DNA of 64,000 nucleotides, taken from NCBI RefSeq assembly GCF_022410515.1, contig NZ_JACSDI010000001.1, positions 310,001-374,000 of the forward strand, given 5' to 3'. Within the stretch, counting starts at the first letter, position 1, and every line of letters starts with the position of its first letter. Position numbers and translations under genes: made by a program. The notes under the pieces were generated by a model. That model was given only the letters and a program-made list of their open reading frames with translations, did not search any database and was not told where the DNA came from. Source of the DNA: Shewanella cutis (GTDB lineage Bacteria > Pseudomonadota > Gammaproteobacteria > Enterobacterales > Shewanellaceae). Positions 49,969-61,721 of this stretch are shown in pieces.

Positions 49969-49996
49969 TACCCCCAAAGCTGCAGTTTTCATGGCA

Positions 49997-50024
49997 ATAA
50001 AAAACCCCGCTTTGGCGGGGTTTT
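49997..50024 (-). terminator. Terminator of the cydABX operon
   Basis: AAAACCCCGC/GCGGGGTTTT stem with 4-nt loop; the minus strand continues TTTTTTATTG. It lies 30 bp beyond the cydX stop. The plus-strand tail is also T-rich, so it may work both ways. Confidence 0.92.
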
Positions 50025-50053
50025 AAATGGTTTACGCTATAGGAGCTTAGCGA

Positions 50054-50170
50054 TTACTCGGCTTCATCGCTCGAGCGGTCCATGTTCTCTGTGTTTTCAA
50101 GCCAAAGCGCGTTGATCACTCCAAAAGAACAGGCCAACAAAACCCCTAATATCCACGTGAAATACCACAT
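50054..50170 (-). CDS. cydX: Cytochrome bd oxidase small subunit CydX
   Basis: 38-residue single-pass membrane protein starting MWYFTWILGVLLACSFGVIN, then ALWLENTE. This is the CydX/CbdX signature (W.L....A..FG..NALW). CydX stabilises the haem d/b595 site of the CydAB quinol oxidase. It starts 18 bp after the cydB stop behind AAGGAG and is followed by the operon terminator. Confidence 0.93.
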   Translation of the reverse strand: MWYFTWILGVLLACSFGVINALWLENTENMDRSSDEAE

Positions 50171-50188
50171 AGTAGATGCTCCTTAGTT

Positions 50189-51328
50189 CTAATAGAGTGA
50201 GGCACTGTTATCTTCAATATGTTTGCGGCTTAAGCGGCCAAACATCTTGAAGTAAGTCCATACTGTGTAACTTAACACGATTGGAACAAAGATAATCGCA
50301 GCCCAAGTCATCACTGTTAATGTCATTTCACTCGCAGTTGCATCCCACATTGTCAAGCTCACATTAGGATCTAATGATGATGGCATAACGAATGGGAACA
50401 TAGCTGCACCACAAGTTAAGATCACCATCGCCAGTGTCAGCGAGCTAAATAGGAAGGCAAAACCTGAACGATTTAAGCGGCTCACAACAATAACAAGCAG
50501 TGGTAATGCCACACCTAATACAGGGAACAGCATTGTAATAGGATACTTGTCATAGTTTGCCAACCAAGCGCCAGACTCTACGGCAACCGTTTTCAGCGTT
50601 GGGTTAGACATCGCATTATGGTCAAGGGCTGAAGTCACCACGTAACCATCAATACCATTTGCTAACCAGACTCCCGCAGCAGCAAACAACACCGCAACTA
50701 ACAACGCAAATAGCTGAGTTGCATTTGCCGCACGCACACGCAGCTCACCTTCGGTCTTCATTTGCAGCCACGCAGCACCTTGCATCATAAACATGGTGAC
50801 GCTGACTAAACCTGCGAGTAAACCGAATGGGTTCAACAGACCAAACAAACCACCATGGTAGGTTGCACGCAGGAATTCATCAAAATTGAATGGAACACCC
50901 TGCAACAAGTTACCAAAGGCCACACCGATAATCAGTGGTGGAACAAAACCGCCAACAAACAGAGCCCAGTCCCATGACTTACGCCATTTTGGATTTTCGA
51001 TTTTAGAACGGTAATCGAAACCCACTGGACGCATGTACAAGGCAAACAGCACTATCATCATGGCCACATAGAAGCCAGAGAAAGACACTGCATAAACCAT
51101 AGGCCAAGCAGCAAATAAGGCACCGCCTGCGGTAATTAACCACACTTGGTTACCGTCCCAATGGGGGGCAACAGTGTTAACCATAATACGGCGTTCAGTA
51201 TCGTCTTTACCGAGAATAGGCAACAATGCACCTACCCCCATGTCAAAACCATCAGTAACCGCAAATCCGATGAACAGTACGCCGATCAGAGCCCACCAGA
51301 TCATTCTCAATATTTCATAATCAAACAT
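50189..51328 (-). CDS. cydB: Cytochrome bd quinol oxidase subunit II CydB
   Basis: 379-residue multi-pass inner-membrane subunit of the high-affinity oxidase. The opening MFDYEILRMIWWALIGVLFIGFAVTDGFDMGVGALLP and NTVAPHWDGNQVWLITAGGALFAAWPMVYA are diagnostic. It follows cydA by 15 bp and precedes cydX, the standard operon order. Confidence 0.97.
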   Translation of the reverse strand: MFDYEILRMIWWALIGVLFIGFAVTDGFDMGVGALLPILGKDDTERRIMVNTVAPHWDGNQVWLITAGGALFAAWPMVYAVSFSGFYVAMMIVLFALYMRPVGFDYRSKIENPKWRKSWDWALFVGGFVPPLIIGVAFGNLLQGVPFNFDEFLRATYHGGLFGLLNPFGLLAGLVSVTMFMMQGAAWLQMKTEGELRVRAANATQLFALLVAVLFAAAGVWLANGIDGYVVTSALDHNAMSNPTLKTVAVESGAWLANYDKYPITMLFPVLGVALPLLVIVVSRLNRSGFAFLFSSLTLAMVILTCGAAMFPFVMPSSLDPNVSLTMWDATASEMTLTVMTWAAIIFVPIVLSYTVWTYFKMFGRLSRKHIEDNSASLY

Positions 51329-51343
51329 AATGAAATCCTCTGC

Positions 51344-52900
51344 TTAGGCTTCTAGTTTCTCGAAGTGGTAACGACCTGTTTTTAAGCTGCTTGGTCCAAG
51401 ACGTGCAAACTTAAACATCAGGAACATCTCAATAATCAACAGTACTGAATAGAACAGTGTAATTGAGATAATACTGAACCACAGATCACCAGTCGTTAAA
51501 CTCGATGCAGACATAAAGGTCGGCAACACCTCAGAGATGGTCCAAGGTTGACGGCCATATTCAGCCACAAACCAACCACACTCAATCGCAATCCAAGGTA
51601 ATGGCAAGCTATAAAGCGCGGCTTTAAGCACCCATTTCTTCTCTTCGATCTGATGACGAGTGCTTTGCCAAAACGCTGCAGCGAACACAAACAGCATGAC
51701 AAAACCTAGGCCAACCATGATACGGAAACTCCAGAACATAGGCGCAACGCTGGGGATAGAATCCTTTGCAGCCGCTTTAATTTGTTCTTCAGTTGCATCC
51801 ACCACATTATCGGTGTAACGCTTCAGCAGTAAGCCATAACCTAAGTCAATTTTAGCCGCTTCGAATGCAGTACGTAATTCTGGAGAGGTATCACCAGCAC
51901 GTAGTTTAACTAGCATTTCATAGGCTTTCATACCATTACGAATACGCACTTCGTGTTCGGTAATTAAATCGCGAATACCTGTTACTTCCTCATCGAGAGA
52001 ACGAGTCGCAACGATACCCATCGCATAAGGGATCTTCACTGCAAAATCAGTGTGCATGGTTTCTTGATTTGGGAAACCAACAGCAGTAAAGGCCGCAGGT
52101 GCTGGCTCTGTGTGCCATTCTGCTTCAATTGCCGCTAACTTAACGCGTTGCGCTTCACCCACTTTATAGCCTGATTCGTCACCCAGTACGATAACAGACA
52201 GGATAGAAGCCATACCAAAGCTAGCTGCAATCGCAAATGAACGACGCGCAAAAGGTAAGTCACGTTTCTTTAGAATGTAGTAAGAACTGATTGCCAAGAT
52301 AAACATTGCGCCAGTCACATAACCAGAGGCTACAGTGTGAACAAATTTAACCTGTGCAACAGGGTTAAAGATGACATCTGCAAAACTGGTCATTTCCATG
52401 CGCATGGTTTCGTAATTGAATACTGACCCTACAGGGTTTTGCATCCAACCGTTTGCCACCAGAATCCACAGTGCGGAGAAGTTAGTACCGAATGCTACAA
52501 GCCAAGTTACCGCCAAATGCTGACGCTTGCTGAAACGATCCCAACCAAAGAAGAACATACCCACGAAGGTCGATTCTAAGAAGAACGCCATCAAACCTTC
52601 AATGGCCAGTGGTGCACCAAAAATGTCACCAACATAATGCGAATAATAAGACCAGTTAGTACCAAACTGGAATTCCATCGCCAAACCCGTTGAAACACCC
52701 AAGGCAAAGTTGATACCAAACAACTTACCCCAGAACTTAGTCATATCTTTATAAATTTGTTTATCCGTCATCACATACAGTGATTCCATGATAGCCAGCA
52801 AAAATGCCAACCCCAAGGTTAAGGGAACAAACAGGAAGTGATACATGGCCGTCAGCGCAAACTGCAGCCGCGATAGCTCAACAACCTCTTCAACAATCAT
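51344..52900 (-). CDS. cydA: Cytochrome bd quinol oxidase subunit I CydA
   Basis: 518-residue haem-bearing subunit. I start it at the ATG at 52900 ([30 protein letters not shown], containing the haem-ligand His) because it has AAGGAG upstream; the extended TTG frame is not conserved. The periplasmic Q-loop (about residues 240-330, [23 protein letters not shown]) is of the long, E. coli-like type. Expressed under low oxygen in relatives; a perfect FNR-type site lies about 325 bp upstream. Confidence 0.96.
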   Translation of the reverse strand: MIVEEVVELSRLQFALTAMYHFLFVPLTLGLAFLLAIMESLYVMTDKQIYKDMTKFWGKLFGINFALGVSTGLAMEFQFGTNWSYYSHYVGDIFGAPLAIEGLMAFFLESTFVGMFFFGWDRFSKRQHLAVTWLVAFGTNFSALWILVANGWMQNPVGSVFNYETMRMEMTSFADVIFNPVAQVKFVHTVASGYVTGAMFILAISSYYILKKRDLPFARRSFAIAASFGMASILSVIVLGDESGYKVGEAQRVKLAAIEAEWHTEPAPAAFTAVGFPNQETMHTDFAVKIPYAMGIVATRSLDEEVTGIRDLITEHEVRIRNGMKAYEMLVKLRAGDTSPELRTAFEAAKIDLGYGLLLKRYTDNVVDATEEQIKAAAKDSIPSVAPMFWSFRIMVGLGFVMLFVFAAAFWQSTRHQIEEKKWVLKAALYSLPLPWIAIECGWFVAEYGRQPWTISEVLPTFMSASSLTTGDLWFSIISITLFYSVLLIIEMFLMFKFARLGPSSLKTGRYHFEKLEA

Positions 52901-53225
52901 CGGTGACTCCTTACGTGGTGCGTCCAATTGCTACGACAACTTGAGCCATTCATAGCAAGTGCCTTTGTAGGATAGTGAGTTTTCATTTTGTGTTTATAAC
53001 TGAAGCCAGTATAAACCGTTAAATATCGTCTTTTTCATTACATCGAAGCAGCAAGGTCTAAAAATCTCCCTTTTTCCTCACATACTGAGACCGTGGTCAC
53101 ACTATCGCTCGGCTTTGAGATCTCCACCTCACCACTCAATCCTACAAATGATCCCATCGATATAAATATCAGATAGTTAAGATATTTAATCGCTTTCATT
53201 TGTGAGTATTTTATACCACCCGCCT

Positions 53226-53239
53226 TTGATTCAAATCAA
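53226..53239. promoter_or_regulatory. FNR/EtrA-type binding site
   Basis: TTGAT-TCAA-ATCAA is a perfect FNR consensus (TTGAT-N4-ATCAA). It lies in the 676-bp gap upstream of cydA, about 325 bp from the start codon. It implies oxygen-responsive control, most likely of cydABX through a long leader. The gap otherwise (52901-53576) is AT-rich with no gene that I can support. Confidence 0.7.
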
Positions 53240-53576
53240 TCAAACTCAGGGGTTTAGATGGGTTTTGCAACGGGGCACACACTTCACTTTACCACCCAGT
53301 TGACATATCAATAATTATAGAGTAGAGAAGCACAGCCAGCCGATAAAGAATCAAACTTTTAAGCATTTAAACGCAAAATAACTTCATAACCATCAAAAAC
53401 ACAAGAAAACAAATTTAAAACAATATTATCACTAATAAAAAACAACAAACTCAAAGTTATACCCAAAAAAATAATCCTTTATTTTTAGCATGTTAATCAA
53501 AGTAAAAATATCTACAACTAAAATCACACCATACAAATGATTAGTTTTATTAATGCGTACATATATTTTTTCTCGT

Positions 53577-53605
53577 TTGAGCAACACAATAAGATTGGTT
53601 AATAT
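53577..53605 (+). promoter_or_regulatory. Sigma-70 promoter of a small-ORF transcript
   Basis: TTGAGC at 53577-53582, 17-nt spacer, TAATAT at 53600-53605. Good match and ideal spacing; transcription would begin near 53612, a few bases before the first ribosome site. Confidence 0.65.
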
Positions 53606-53633
53606 ATCTCCTGTGTTAAGGAGACGGTTTGAT

Positions 53634-53678
53634 ATGACTGGTGAAGCGTCCCAGACAAGCCCAACTCTGCGCACATAG
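53634..53678 (+). CDS. Candidate 14-residue peptide (upstream small ORF)
   Basis: ATG-to-TAG frame encoding MTGEASQTSPTLRT, with AAGGAG about 10 nt upstream. It is the first frame on a short transcript with its own promoter and terminator. It may be a leader peptide controlling the second small ORF, or a chance frame. The only support is its ribosome site and location. Confidence 0.35.
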   Translation: MTGEASQTSPTLRT

Positions 53679-53705
53679 GTGTAACTTTGGTGTGGAGATA
53701 GAAAT

Positions 53706-53783
53706 ATGACAAACTTATTTGAACGTCTAGTTAACAGCTATAAGCGTGTTTTTGTTGAACTTTATACAGCACGTGAGCTGTAA
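53706..53783 (+). CDS. Candidate 25-residue peptide
   Basis: Frame encoding MTNLFERLVNSYKRVFVELY then TAREL, preceded by GGAG about 9 nt upstream. The peptide would form an amphipathic helix (hydrophobic L, F, V, Y alternating with charged E, R, K), compatible with membrane-surface binding or a protein partner. The terminator follows 61 bp after the stop. I do not recognise a family. It is too short for routine gene callers. Confidence 0.5.
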   Translation: MTNLFERLVNSYKRVFVELYTAREL

Positions 53784-53844
53784 TCGTTTACCGCTTAATC
53801 TGAATTAATACTGATTTGCTTTGAAGTTTTGTTAGCGCAAAACG

Positions 53845-53878
53845 AGCCCCCTTCTCATTAAGTTGGGGGCTTTTTGTT
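53845..53878 (+). terminator. Terminator of the small-ORF transcript
   Basis: Stem AGCCCCC (53845-53851) with GGGGGCT (53865-53871), 13-nt loop, followed by TTTTTGTTTTT. It closes a transcript of about 265 nt starting near 53612. 53879-54074 holds nothing that I can assign. Confidence 0.88.
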
Positions 53879-54074
53879 TTTATTATCCAACGATTATGAC
53901 GAATATGGTGACTCATTAAAGGCAAGCCGACTTTGTTTCAATTGTGTGAACTACTCATTAAGAGGTATTTAGTCGTTTAAGTCGGTATATTTTAAATCGA
54001 ATGCATTAGAAATGCTGCACATATTGCTAACATATTAAAATAAATTACTTTTTTAAAGATGCGTTTTATATATA

Positions 54075-54106
54075 AAAAAGGAGCGAAAAATTTCGCTCCT
54101 TTTTAG
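54075..54106 (-). terminator. Terminator of purL
   Basis: AAAAGGAGCGAAA/TTTCGCTCCTTTT stem with short apex and T-runs on both strands. It lies 35 bp past the purL stop, and is also usable from the plus strand. Confidence 0.9.
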
Positions 54107-54139
54107 TTGTGCTAAGTTGTGGTTTTATCAATAAAAACC

Positions 54140-57100
54140 CTAGCCTAAGTTCACTCTCGCATTGCGGAACATCCGCATCCATGGGCTGTCTTCACCCCAG
54201 TTATCAGGGTGCCAAGAGTTAGCCACAGTTCTAAATACCCGCTCAGGGTGTGGCATCATCAATGTCACACGGCCATCAGTGGTACAGATACCTGTTAAGC
54301 CGTTTGGCGAACCATTGGGGTTTTGTGGATATTGGGTCGCAATCTCACCTTTACCATTCACAAAACGCAGCGCAATAGTGCCTGAGGCTTCTGCTAACGC
54401 TAACGCCTGCGCGCTGGCAAATTCCGCATGACCTTCACCGTGGGATACGGCGATAGGCATACGAGAGCCTGCCATACCTTGGAAGAACAACGAAGGACTT
54501 TGTTGCACTTCGACCAAGCTAAAACGCGCTTCAAAACGCTCTGAACGGTTACGCACAAAACGTGGCCAATGCTCGCTACCTGGGATAATTTCCTTCAGGT
54601 TTGATAGCATTTGACAGCCGTTACACACTCCGAGCGCAAAGCTTGAATCACGTTCGAAGAAACGTGAAAACTCATCGCGAGCACGCTCGTTAAACAAAAT
54701 CGACTTAGCCCAACCTTCACCGGCACCTAATACGTCACCGTAGGAGAAGCCACCACAGGCCACCAGACCTTGGAAATCTTCAAGGCTAATGCGACCTGAC
54801 AGAATGTCAGACATATGCACGTCGCGGCTCTCAAACCCGGCGCGATCAAACGCGGCCGCCATTTCGACATGGGAGTTAACGCCCTGCTCACGCAGAATCG
54901 CCATCTTAGGTGCTACACCTTTGAGGATATAAGGCGCAGCAACGTCCTCGCTTGGATCAAAGCTTAAGTTAACCGTTAAGCCTAAATCCGTTTCATCCTG
55001 CTTGAGTTTGAACTCTTCAAGCGCACACGCTGGGTTATCACGCATGGCTTGCATACGATAGGTGGTTTCTGACCACACTGTACGCAATGCAACACGGGTA
55101 TCACTGAAGATTTCACGCGCGCCATCTTTAATGGTGATGCGTTGATCATCGGCCAAAGTCCCGATCACATGGCAAGGAACGCCTGCGATGGCAAACTGGG
55201 CAGCAATTTTTGCAGCATTATCGCGGCTCACTTGTAGCACAGCGCCGAGTTCTTCATTAAAGAGTCTTTCTAAATCAGTGCCCTGTAGATCTTCTACATC
55301 TATATCTAAGCCAGTATTACCCGCAAAAGCCATTTCCACTAAGGTCGTGAATAAACCACCGTCACTGCGATCGTGGTAAGCAATCACTAACTTGTTAGCC
55401 ACCAGCTTTTGCATGGTTTCAAAGAAACCACGTAATAGCGCGGCATCGTCTAAGTCTGGTGCGACATCGCCTAACTCACCGTAAACCTGCGCTAAACAAG
55501 AACCGCCTAAACGGTTTTGGCCCGCGCCCAAATCGACTAACAGTAAAGACGTTTCGCCTTTATCGCTGCGCAGCTCTGGCGTTACCGTGTTACGAATGTC
55601 CTGCACTACACCAAAGGCGGTGATGACCAATGACATTGGTGATGTCACGGTTTTATTCACACCATCTTGCTGCCAAGCGGTTTTCATCGACATGGAGTCT
55701 TTACCGACCGGAATGGTCAAGCTCAGCTCTGGACACAATTCTTCACCGACGGCTTTCACCGCTTCATAAAGACCCGCGTCTTCACCAGGGTGACCCGCTG
55801 CTGACATCCAGTTGGCAGACAATTTGATGCGTTTAAATGAACCAATATCAGCACCGGCAATGTTCATAATCGACTCTGCCACCGCCATACGGGCTGAGGC
55901 ACCAAAATCGAGTAGCGCCAGCGGCGTACGTTCACCCAGTGACATGGCTTCGCCAGCATAGGTATCAAAACTTGCCGCAGTCACCGCGCAGTCGGCCACT
56001 GGCACCTGCCATGGACCAACCATTTGGTCACGGTTAACTAAACCCGTTACCGTGCGGTCGCCAATGGTGATAAGGAAGGTTTTGTCGGCGACAGTCGGTA
56101 AGCTCAGTACACGCTTAACCGCATCTTTCACATCGATTTGACTTTGCTCAAGCGCAGGAGAAACCGCCTTAGCAGATACCACATTACGGCTCATCTTAGG
56201 TGCTTTACCTAATAACACTTCAAGTGGTAAATCGATGGGGTTATTATCAAAATGACTGTCAGCTAAGGTTAAATGCTGCTCTTGTGTCGCTTCACCCACA
56301 ACCGCAAACGGTGCACGCTCACGCTCACAAATCGCCGTAAATAGGGGTAGATCTTCGGCAGCAACCGAAAGCACATAACGCTCCTGCGACTCGTTACACC
56401 AGATTTCCAGCGGACTCATGCCCGGCTCATCCGATGGCACATTGCGCAGATTAAAGATGCCACCACGGTCGCCATCATTTACCAACTCAGGGAACGCGTT
56501 AGATAAACCGCCCGCGCCCACGTCGTGGATAAATTGAATGGGGTTCTTGTCACCTAGTTGCCAGCAGCGGTCAATCACTTCCTGGCAGCGACGCTCCATT
56601 TCGGGGTTTTCACGTTGCACTGAGGCAAAATCTAAGTCTTCACTTGATTGGCCAGATGCCATAGAAGATGCCGCGCCGCCACCCAAACCGATGTTCATCG
56701 CAGGGCCGCCAAGTACAATCAGCTTAGCGCCGACAGTGATCTCACCTTTTTGTACATGCTCTTCGCGAATATTACCTAAGCCACCCGCTAACATAATCGG
56801 CTTATGGTAACCACGCACTTCTACACCATTATGGCTAGAGACTTCTTGCTCATAGGTGCGGAAATAACCTAATAACGCAGGACGACCAAACTCGTTGTTA
56901 AACGCGGCGCCACCAAGCGGGCCTTCGGTCATAATATCCAGAGCGCTAACGATGCGATCTGGCTTACCGTAGTTGCCTTCCCAAGGTTGAACAAAGCCAG
57001 GGATTTTTAAATTCGATACGCTAAAGCCTGTTAAACCCGCTTTAGGTTTTGAGCCGCGACCCGTTGCGCCTTCGTCGCGAATTTCACCGCCAGAGCCAGT

Positions 57101-58021
57101 CGCCGCACCAGGATAAGGGCTGATTGCTGTAGGATGGTTGTGGGTTTCCACTTTCATCAATACGTGCATTGGCTCAGTGTGGTAACTGTAAACACCGTTT
57201 GGATCGGGGAAGAAACGTCCCGCCACCGAGCCTTCCATCACAGCGGCGTTATCTTTATAGGCAGATAACACATGATCTGGTGTGGCTTCGAAGGTATTTT
57301 TAATCATTTTGAACAGTGACTTAGGCTGCGCCTTACCATCAATAGTCCAATCAGCGTTAAAAATCTTGTGACGACAGTGCTCTGAGTTGGCCTGAGCAAA
57401 CATCATCAGTTCGATATCATTTGGATTGCGGTTCAAACGGACAAAGTTTTCGACTAAATAATCGATTTCATCTTCCGCAAGGGCTAAGCCCATTTCGACG
57501 TTGGCCACTTCGAGCGCACGGCGACCTTCAGCCAACACGTTCACACTCTTGAAAGGCGCAGGTTCAGTGCGCTTAAACAGCACATCGGCCTTTGCAAAAT
57601 CGTTCAGAACCACTTCAACCATACGGTCGTGCAATAAACCCTGTAAGGTTTGTTGCTGCTCAGCGGTTAAAGTGTCTGACTCAACATAATAGGCAACACC
57701 ACGCTCTAAACGCTTCACCTTACCGAGACCACAATTGTGGGCGATATCAGTAGCTTTAGAGGACCATGGGGAAATTGTGCCGGGGCGAGGAGTAACAAAC
57801 AGCAGTGAACCTTGGGGGGTATGGGCTTCGATAGCAGGTCCATAGGTGAGAATTTTTTCAAGTTGCTCGCGCTCAGTAGGCTTAAGCAACTCGCTCAAAT
57901 CCGCTAAATGAACATACTCAGCATAGATTTGGCGTACCGGAAGCGCCGCGCTTACGCAGGCCTCCATTAGCTTTTGCACTCTAAACGTCGAGAGTGCTGG
58001 GGCTCCGCGGATGATCTCCAT
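54140..58021 (-). CDS. purL: Phosphoribosylformylglycinamidine synthase PurL
   Basis: Large single-chain FGAM synthase (1293 residues) of de novo purine synthesis, converting FGAR, glutamine and ATP to FGAM. N-terminal PurS-like region, then [28 protein letters not shown]. Two AIRS-type ATP-binding halves follow ([48 protein letters not shown]). The C-terminal glutaminase has the nucleophile in [14 protein letters not shown]. The start is ATG 58021; a GTG one codon upstream (58024) is equally spaced from AGGTG. Single gene. Confidence 0.97.
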   Translation of the reverse strand: MEIIRGAPALSTFRVQKLMEACVSAALPVRQIYAEYVHLADLSELLKPTEREQLEKILTYGPAIEAHTPQGSLLFVTPRPGTISPWSSKATDIAHNCGLGKVKRLERGVAYYVESDTLTAEQQQTLQGLLHDRMVEVVLNDFAKADVLFKRTEPAPFKSVNVLAEGRRALEVANVEMGLALAEDEIDYLVENFVRLNRNPNDIELMMFAQANSEHCRHKIFNADWTIDGKAQPKSLFKMIKNTFEATPDHVLSAYKDNAAVMEGSVAGRFFPDPNGVYSYHTEPMHVLMKVETHNHPTAISPYPGAATGSGGEIRDEGATGRGSKPKAGLTGFSVSNLKIPGFVQPWEGNYGKPDRIVSALDIMTEGPLGGAAFNNEFGRPALLGYFRTYEQEVSSHNGVEVRGYHKPIMLAGGLGNIREEHVQKGEITVGAKLIVLGGPAMNIGLGGGAASSMASGQSSEDLDFASVQRENPEMERRCQEVIDRCWQLGDKNPIQFIHDVGAGGLSNAFPELVNDGDRGGIFNLRNVPSDEPGMSPLEIWCNESQERYVLSVAAEDLPLFTAICERERAPFAVVGEATQEQHLTLADSHFDNNPIDLPLEVLLGKAPKMSRNVVSAKAVSPALEQSQIDVKDAVKRVLSLPTVADKTFLITIGDRTVTGLVNRDQMVGPWQVPVADCAVTAASFDTYAGEAMSLGERTPLALLDFGASARMAVAESIMNIAGADIGSFKRIKLSANWMSAAGHPGEDAGLYEAVKAVGEELCPELSLTIPVGKDSMSMKTAWQQDGVNKTVTSPMSLVITAFGVVQDIRNTVTPELRSDKGETSLLLVDLGAGQNRLGGSCLAQVYGELGDVAPDLDDAALLRGFFETMQKLVANKLVIAYHDRSDGGLFTTLVEMAFAGNTGLDIDVEDLQGTDLERLFNEELGAVLQVSRDNAAKIAAQFAIAGVPCHVIGTLADDQRITIKDGAREIFSDTRVALRTVWSETTYRMQAMRDNPACALEEFKLKQDETDLGLTVNLSFDPSEDVAAPYILKGVAPKMAILREQGVNSHVEMAAAFDRAGFESRDVHMSDILSGRISLEDFQGLVACGGFSYGDVLGAGEGWAKSILFNERARDEFSRFFERDSSFALGVCNGCQMLSNLKEIIPGSEHWPRFVRNRSERFEARFSLVEVQQSPSLFFQGMAGSRMPIAVSHGEGHAEFASAQALALAEASGTIALRFVNGKGEIATQYPQNPNGSPNGLTGICTTDGRVTLMMPHPERVFRTVANSWHPDNWGEDSPWMRMFRNARVNLG

Positions 58022-58300
58022 CACGTCAATTCACCTTATTATTTATAATTGCAGGGGTCAGAGATGGCGCTATTATAGGGAAATGTCTGTCACAAATCAC
58101 CTGTGACCTTACGCAAAACAGTGTTTCCTATAAGATAAAAAGCGCGCTTTTTATCCTCCTTTGTGTGCCATTGAGTACGATTTTTTTACGTAATTGGCAA
58201 CAAACGGATATAATCACAGCAATGTCAGCCAAGTTATCTTAGTTCCCCCGCTGACTTCCCACTATTCATCGTACTGATTTTATTTAATAAAGTGTATTTA

Positions 58301-59737
58301 ATGACTCGATTTTTGTTCGCTATTATCTTGGGTTTCCTACTGACTGCCTGTCAGCAAGAGACTGTGGAAGAAACAGAATTCGTCCCACATAAACTCACCG
58401 AATTAAGAGTCGGCACCCTCTATGGCCCACAAATTTACATGACCTCAGGCCAAGGCAACAGTGGCTTCGATTATGATATGGCTGTGCTCTTTGCCGAATA
58501 TCTCGATGTTCCCTTAAAAATGGTGCCCTATACAAATCTTGCAGAGCTTTATGATGCGCTGAAAAAAAACGAGATCGATCTCATTGCTGCTGGCATGACC
58601 GAAACCCCTGCTCGTCGAGAGCATTTTCGTTTAGGTCCACCTTTGTATCGCGTTAATCAAGTATTGGTTTACCGTGAAGGCATGCCAGTACCTAAAAATA
58701 TCTCTGATTTGAAAGGAAAGATCACTGTTATTGCCGACTCTTCGTTTGTCGAAACATTAACTCAATTACAGAAACGTCATCCAACACTGGTGTGGGATCA
58801 AGTCACTGATAAAGATAACGAAGAACTGCTGACGATGATCGCCAATAAGGAAATTGACTACACCATTGCAGACTCGAGCAGCGTGCAAATTAACCGCCGA
58901 TATTTACCCGTCTTACGCTCTGGATTAGTACTGGAAGAAAAACTCAATGTTGTCTGGTTGTTGCCCCCCACCCATAGCGATGGCTTGATGAGTCAATTGC
59001 TAGCATTTTGGCATCAAGAGAAACTCGCTGGTACACTCGATCACCTTAACGAGAAGTACTTTGGCCATGTTAAACGTTTCGACTATATCGACACACGCGC
59101 CTTCCTGCGCGCAATCGAAACCGTTTTACCACGTTATCGGCAGCACTTTGAAACCCACGCAGGTGACTTAGATTGGCGTAAATTGGCCGCAACCAGTTAC
59201 CAAGAATCCCACTGGAATCCTAATGCCCGCTCACCTACTGGCGTGCGCGGTATGATGATGCTGACACAGCCGACAGCAAAAGAGATTGGGATCACCAATA
59301 GACTCGACGCCGAAGAAAGTATTCGCGGCGGAGCGGCTTATTTACGGGATATGATTAACCGCCTACCTGAATCGATCCCCGAAAGCCAACGTATGTGGTT
59401 TGCACTGGCATCCTACAATATCGGTTATGCCCATGTAGAAGATGCGCGAAAACTTGCCGAATCCATGGAGTTAAACCCTAACGCTTGGCAGGACCTTAAA
59501 AAGGTATTGCCACTGCTACAAAAACGTAAATACTACCAAAAGACACGCTATGGTTACGCCCGAGGTAGCGAAGCCGTCCATTACGTGGATAGTATTCGCC
59601 GCTATTACGACACCTTAGTCTGGGTAGATAATCAATCTAAACAACAAAATAGCGAAGAAGTTGCACCGAGCGACCTCACTGCGGAAGAAACACCCGTACC
59701 AGCGCCAGGCACCTTAAGCCCTGATAAACCCAAATAG
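58301..59737 (+). CDS. mltF: Membrane-bound lytic murein transglycosylase MltF
   Basis: 478-residue outer-membrane lipoprotein. Signal with lipobox LLTAC (Cys about residue 17). An SBP-type regulatory domain (about 40-265: [52 protein letters not shown]) precedes a C-terminal SLT domain. The catalytic Glu is in [26 protein letters not shown], and [19 protein letters not shown] is also family-typical. It cleaves glycan strands to 1,6-anhydroMurNAc ends. I use ATG 58301 rather than GTG 58292. Acidic/Pro-rich tail. Confidence 0.95.
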   Translation: MTRFLFAIILGFLLTACQQETVEETEFVPHKLTELRVGTLYGPQIYMTSGQGNSGFDYDMAVLFAEYLDVPLKMVPYTNLAELYDALKKNEIDLIAAGMTETPARREHFRLGPPLYRVNQVLVYREGMPVPKNISDLKGKITVIADSSFVETLTQLQKRHPTLVWDQVTDKDNEELLTMIANKEIDYTIADSSSVQINRRYLPVLRSGLVLEEKLNVVWLLPPTHSDGLMSQLLAFWHQEKLAGTLDHLNEKYFGHVKRFDYIDTRAFLRAIETVLPRYRQHFETHAGDLDWRKLAATSYQESHWNPNARSPTGVRGMMMLTQPTAKEIGITNRLDAEESIRGGAAYLRDMINRLPESIPESQRMWFALASYNIGYAHVEDARKLAESMELNPNAWQDLKKVLPLLQKRKYYQKTRYGYARGSEAVHYVDSIRRYYDTLVWVDNQSKQQNSEEVAPSDLTAEETPVPAPGTLSPDKPK

Positions 59738-60044
59738 TCCCCCAAAACTGGCGCATAAATATTTGAATTGCACCGCAACGTTGATATTAAATAGCGTTAA
59801 GCCTTAGATTTTAATCTTAGATTAAGTGAATGCACGCTAAAGTGGGGCGATTTTGGGTAAAAACGCTGCTTTATCGCGCAGATGCATCATGGGGGATTGC
59901 CGCCTGATATCTCTGCTGATACTGTCGTAATGACAGATAAAGACAATAATGATTGCAGCGTTAACCATTGTCCTCTGAACAAAATGGTAACCAAAGCAAA
60001 ATAGCCTTAACTTAAACAATAACAAGATTGAAAACGGGGTCTAT
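59738..60044. other. 307-bp intergenic region after mltF
   Basis: No terminator of the usual form follows mltF. A small dyad CTGTC-N5-GACAG occurs near 59923-59937. An open frame on the minus strand (59837-60025) has no ribosome site or recognisable content. Nothing else identified. Confidence 0.5.
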
Positions 60045-60164
60045 ATGAGAAGAAAAACCATCAATAACAACGCATCTCGCCGTCGCACCTTACTGAAAAT
60101 CCGCCATCGCCGGGTGCTAAATCGCCACAAACTGTTTTTTACCTTTCTGCAAGCCCAAGACTAA
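60045..60164 (+). CDS. Small arginine-rich protein, candidate
   Basis: 39-residue frame from an ATG behind CGGGG (5-6 nt spacing). The N-terminal two-thirds is extremely basic (MRRKTINNNASRRRTLLKIR, then HRRVLNRHKL), ending in the hydrophobic FFTFLQAQD. It could bind nucleic acid or the ribosome. No family recognised; too short for standard calling. It ends 26 bp from the convergent tadA stop. Confidence 0.5.
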   Translation: MRRKTINNNASRRRTLLKIRHRRVLNRHKLFFTFLQAQD

Positions 60165-60189
60165 ATCGAGAGATAACACCGTTTAGTCC

Positions 60190-60702
<513 letters not shown>

Positions 60703-60844
60703 TCACGCCCTCAATTCATCAACCTCAAATAAGGCCAGATTATATCAGCAAACTATTGATACTTCATGGTTATAGCTAATTTGAAACGCAACGAGATCAC
60801 TACGCTATACTTGAATGACTACCTGAACTAATTTGAACATACTA

Positions 60845-61720
60845 ATGACTCGATACTCTTGGCAGTTTTTAATTTTGATGATTAGTGCAAGTTTTTCTTT
60901 CACTATGCTGTATGGCAAACCATTTAAAACTGACATTAATTATTATGAGCTGAATCTCGAACTGGTACGATCTATTATCTGTTTATTTATGATGTTCTAT
61001 ATTGCCCATATCCGCAGTTGCAACCGAATCTACTTTTGGTTAATAACTGGCTGTAGCTGCTTATTTTTTGGAAATAATATGAACATCTTGGATGAGATCG
61101 CCATATTTGAAGAGAGTTACTATCAAGAAGTTGAAGATTTGCTTTCTAATACCGGAATAATATGCGCTTGGATTGGCGTATATAAGTTGATCCAGCAGCA
61201 GATAATCCGAACTAAAACACTTGATTATGAGGCGAATACAGACCCATTAACAGGACTACTAAATCGACGTAGTTTTAATCAAATGGCAAATATACACGAA
61301 AAGAGTGAAGAAAATTCGTACTTAATGCTTGATATAGATTACTTTAAACAAATTAATGATACTTATGGTCATTCTGCTGGTGATTCAGTACTTACTCAAG
61401 TCGCACAGTGCATCAGGCAATGTTTACGTAAAGAAGACAGGGTTGCCCGTTGGGGTGGTGAAGAGTTCCTAATTGAAATCAATAATTGCAATATCGACAC
61501 AGCTAGAATAATCGCTGAAAAAATAAGAGTTCTAATCGAAAATTGCCATTTCAACGTTGGAAAACATATTTTACACATCACCGTCAGTATTGGCATTGCC
61601 AACGTCAGCGCCAAAAATCAAAACCCAGATGAAGTCATTAATCTTGCGGATAAATCATTATACCAAGCCAAACATCTGGGCCGAAACCGCGTAGTCAGTG
61701 CTGACGAGCTAGCACAATAA
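60845..61720 (+). CDS. Membrane-anchored diguanylate cyclase (GGDEF)
   Basis: 291 residues from ATG 60845; a TTG frame from 60833 adds four. Three to four hydrophobic segments in the first about 115 residues (FLILMISASFSFTMLYG, SIICLFMMFYIAHI, FWLITGCSCLFFGNN, IICAWIGVYKL). A complete GGDEF domain follows: TDPLTGLLNRRSF, MLDIDYFKQINDTYGHSAGD, active site RWGGEEFLIEI, and an RxxD inhibitory site (RKED) just before it. So it is predicted to be an active, feedback-inhibited c-di-GMP synthase. Possible link to motility/biofilm switching. Confidence 0.92.
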   Translation: MTRYSWQFLILMISASFSFTMLYGKPFKTDINYYELNLELVRSIICLFMMFYIAHIRSCNRIYFWLITGCSCLFFGNNMNILDEIAIFEESYYQEVEDLLSNTGIICAWIGVYKLIQQQIIRTKTLDYEANTDPLTGLLNRRSFNQMANIHEKSEENSYLMLDIDYFKQINDTYGHSAGDSVLTQVAQCIRQCLRKEDRVARWGGEEFLIEINNCNIDTARIIAEKIRVLIENCHFNVGKHILHITVSIGIANVSAKNQNPDEVINLADKSLYQAKHLGRNRVVSADELAQ

Positions 61721-61721
61721 A

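Noticed and set aside
53432..53674. 80-codon open frame on the minus strand upstream of cydA
   Set aside because: AT-rich composition, no ribosome site, no recognisable motif. It also runs through the plus-strand promoter and small ORF, which have better support.
59837..60025. 62-codon open frame on the minus strand after mltF
   Set aside because: No ribosome site, composition not coding-like, not close to a partner gene.
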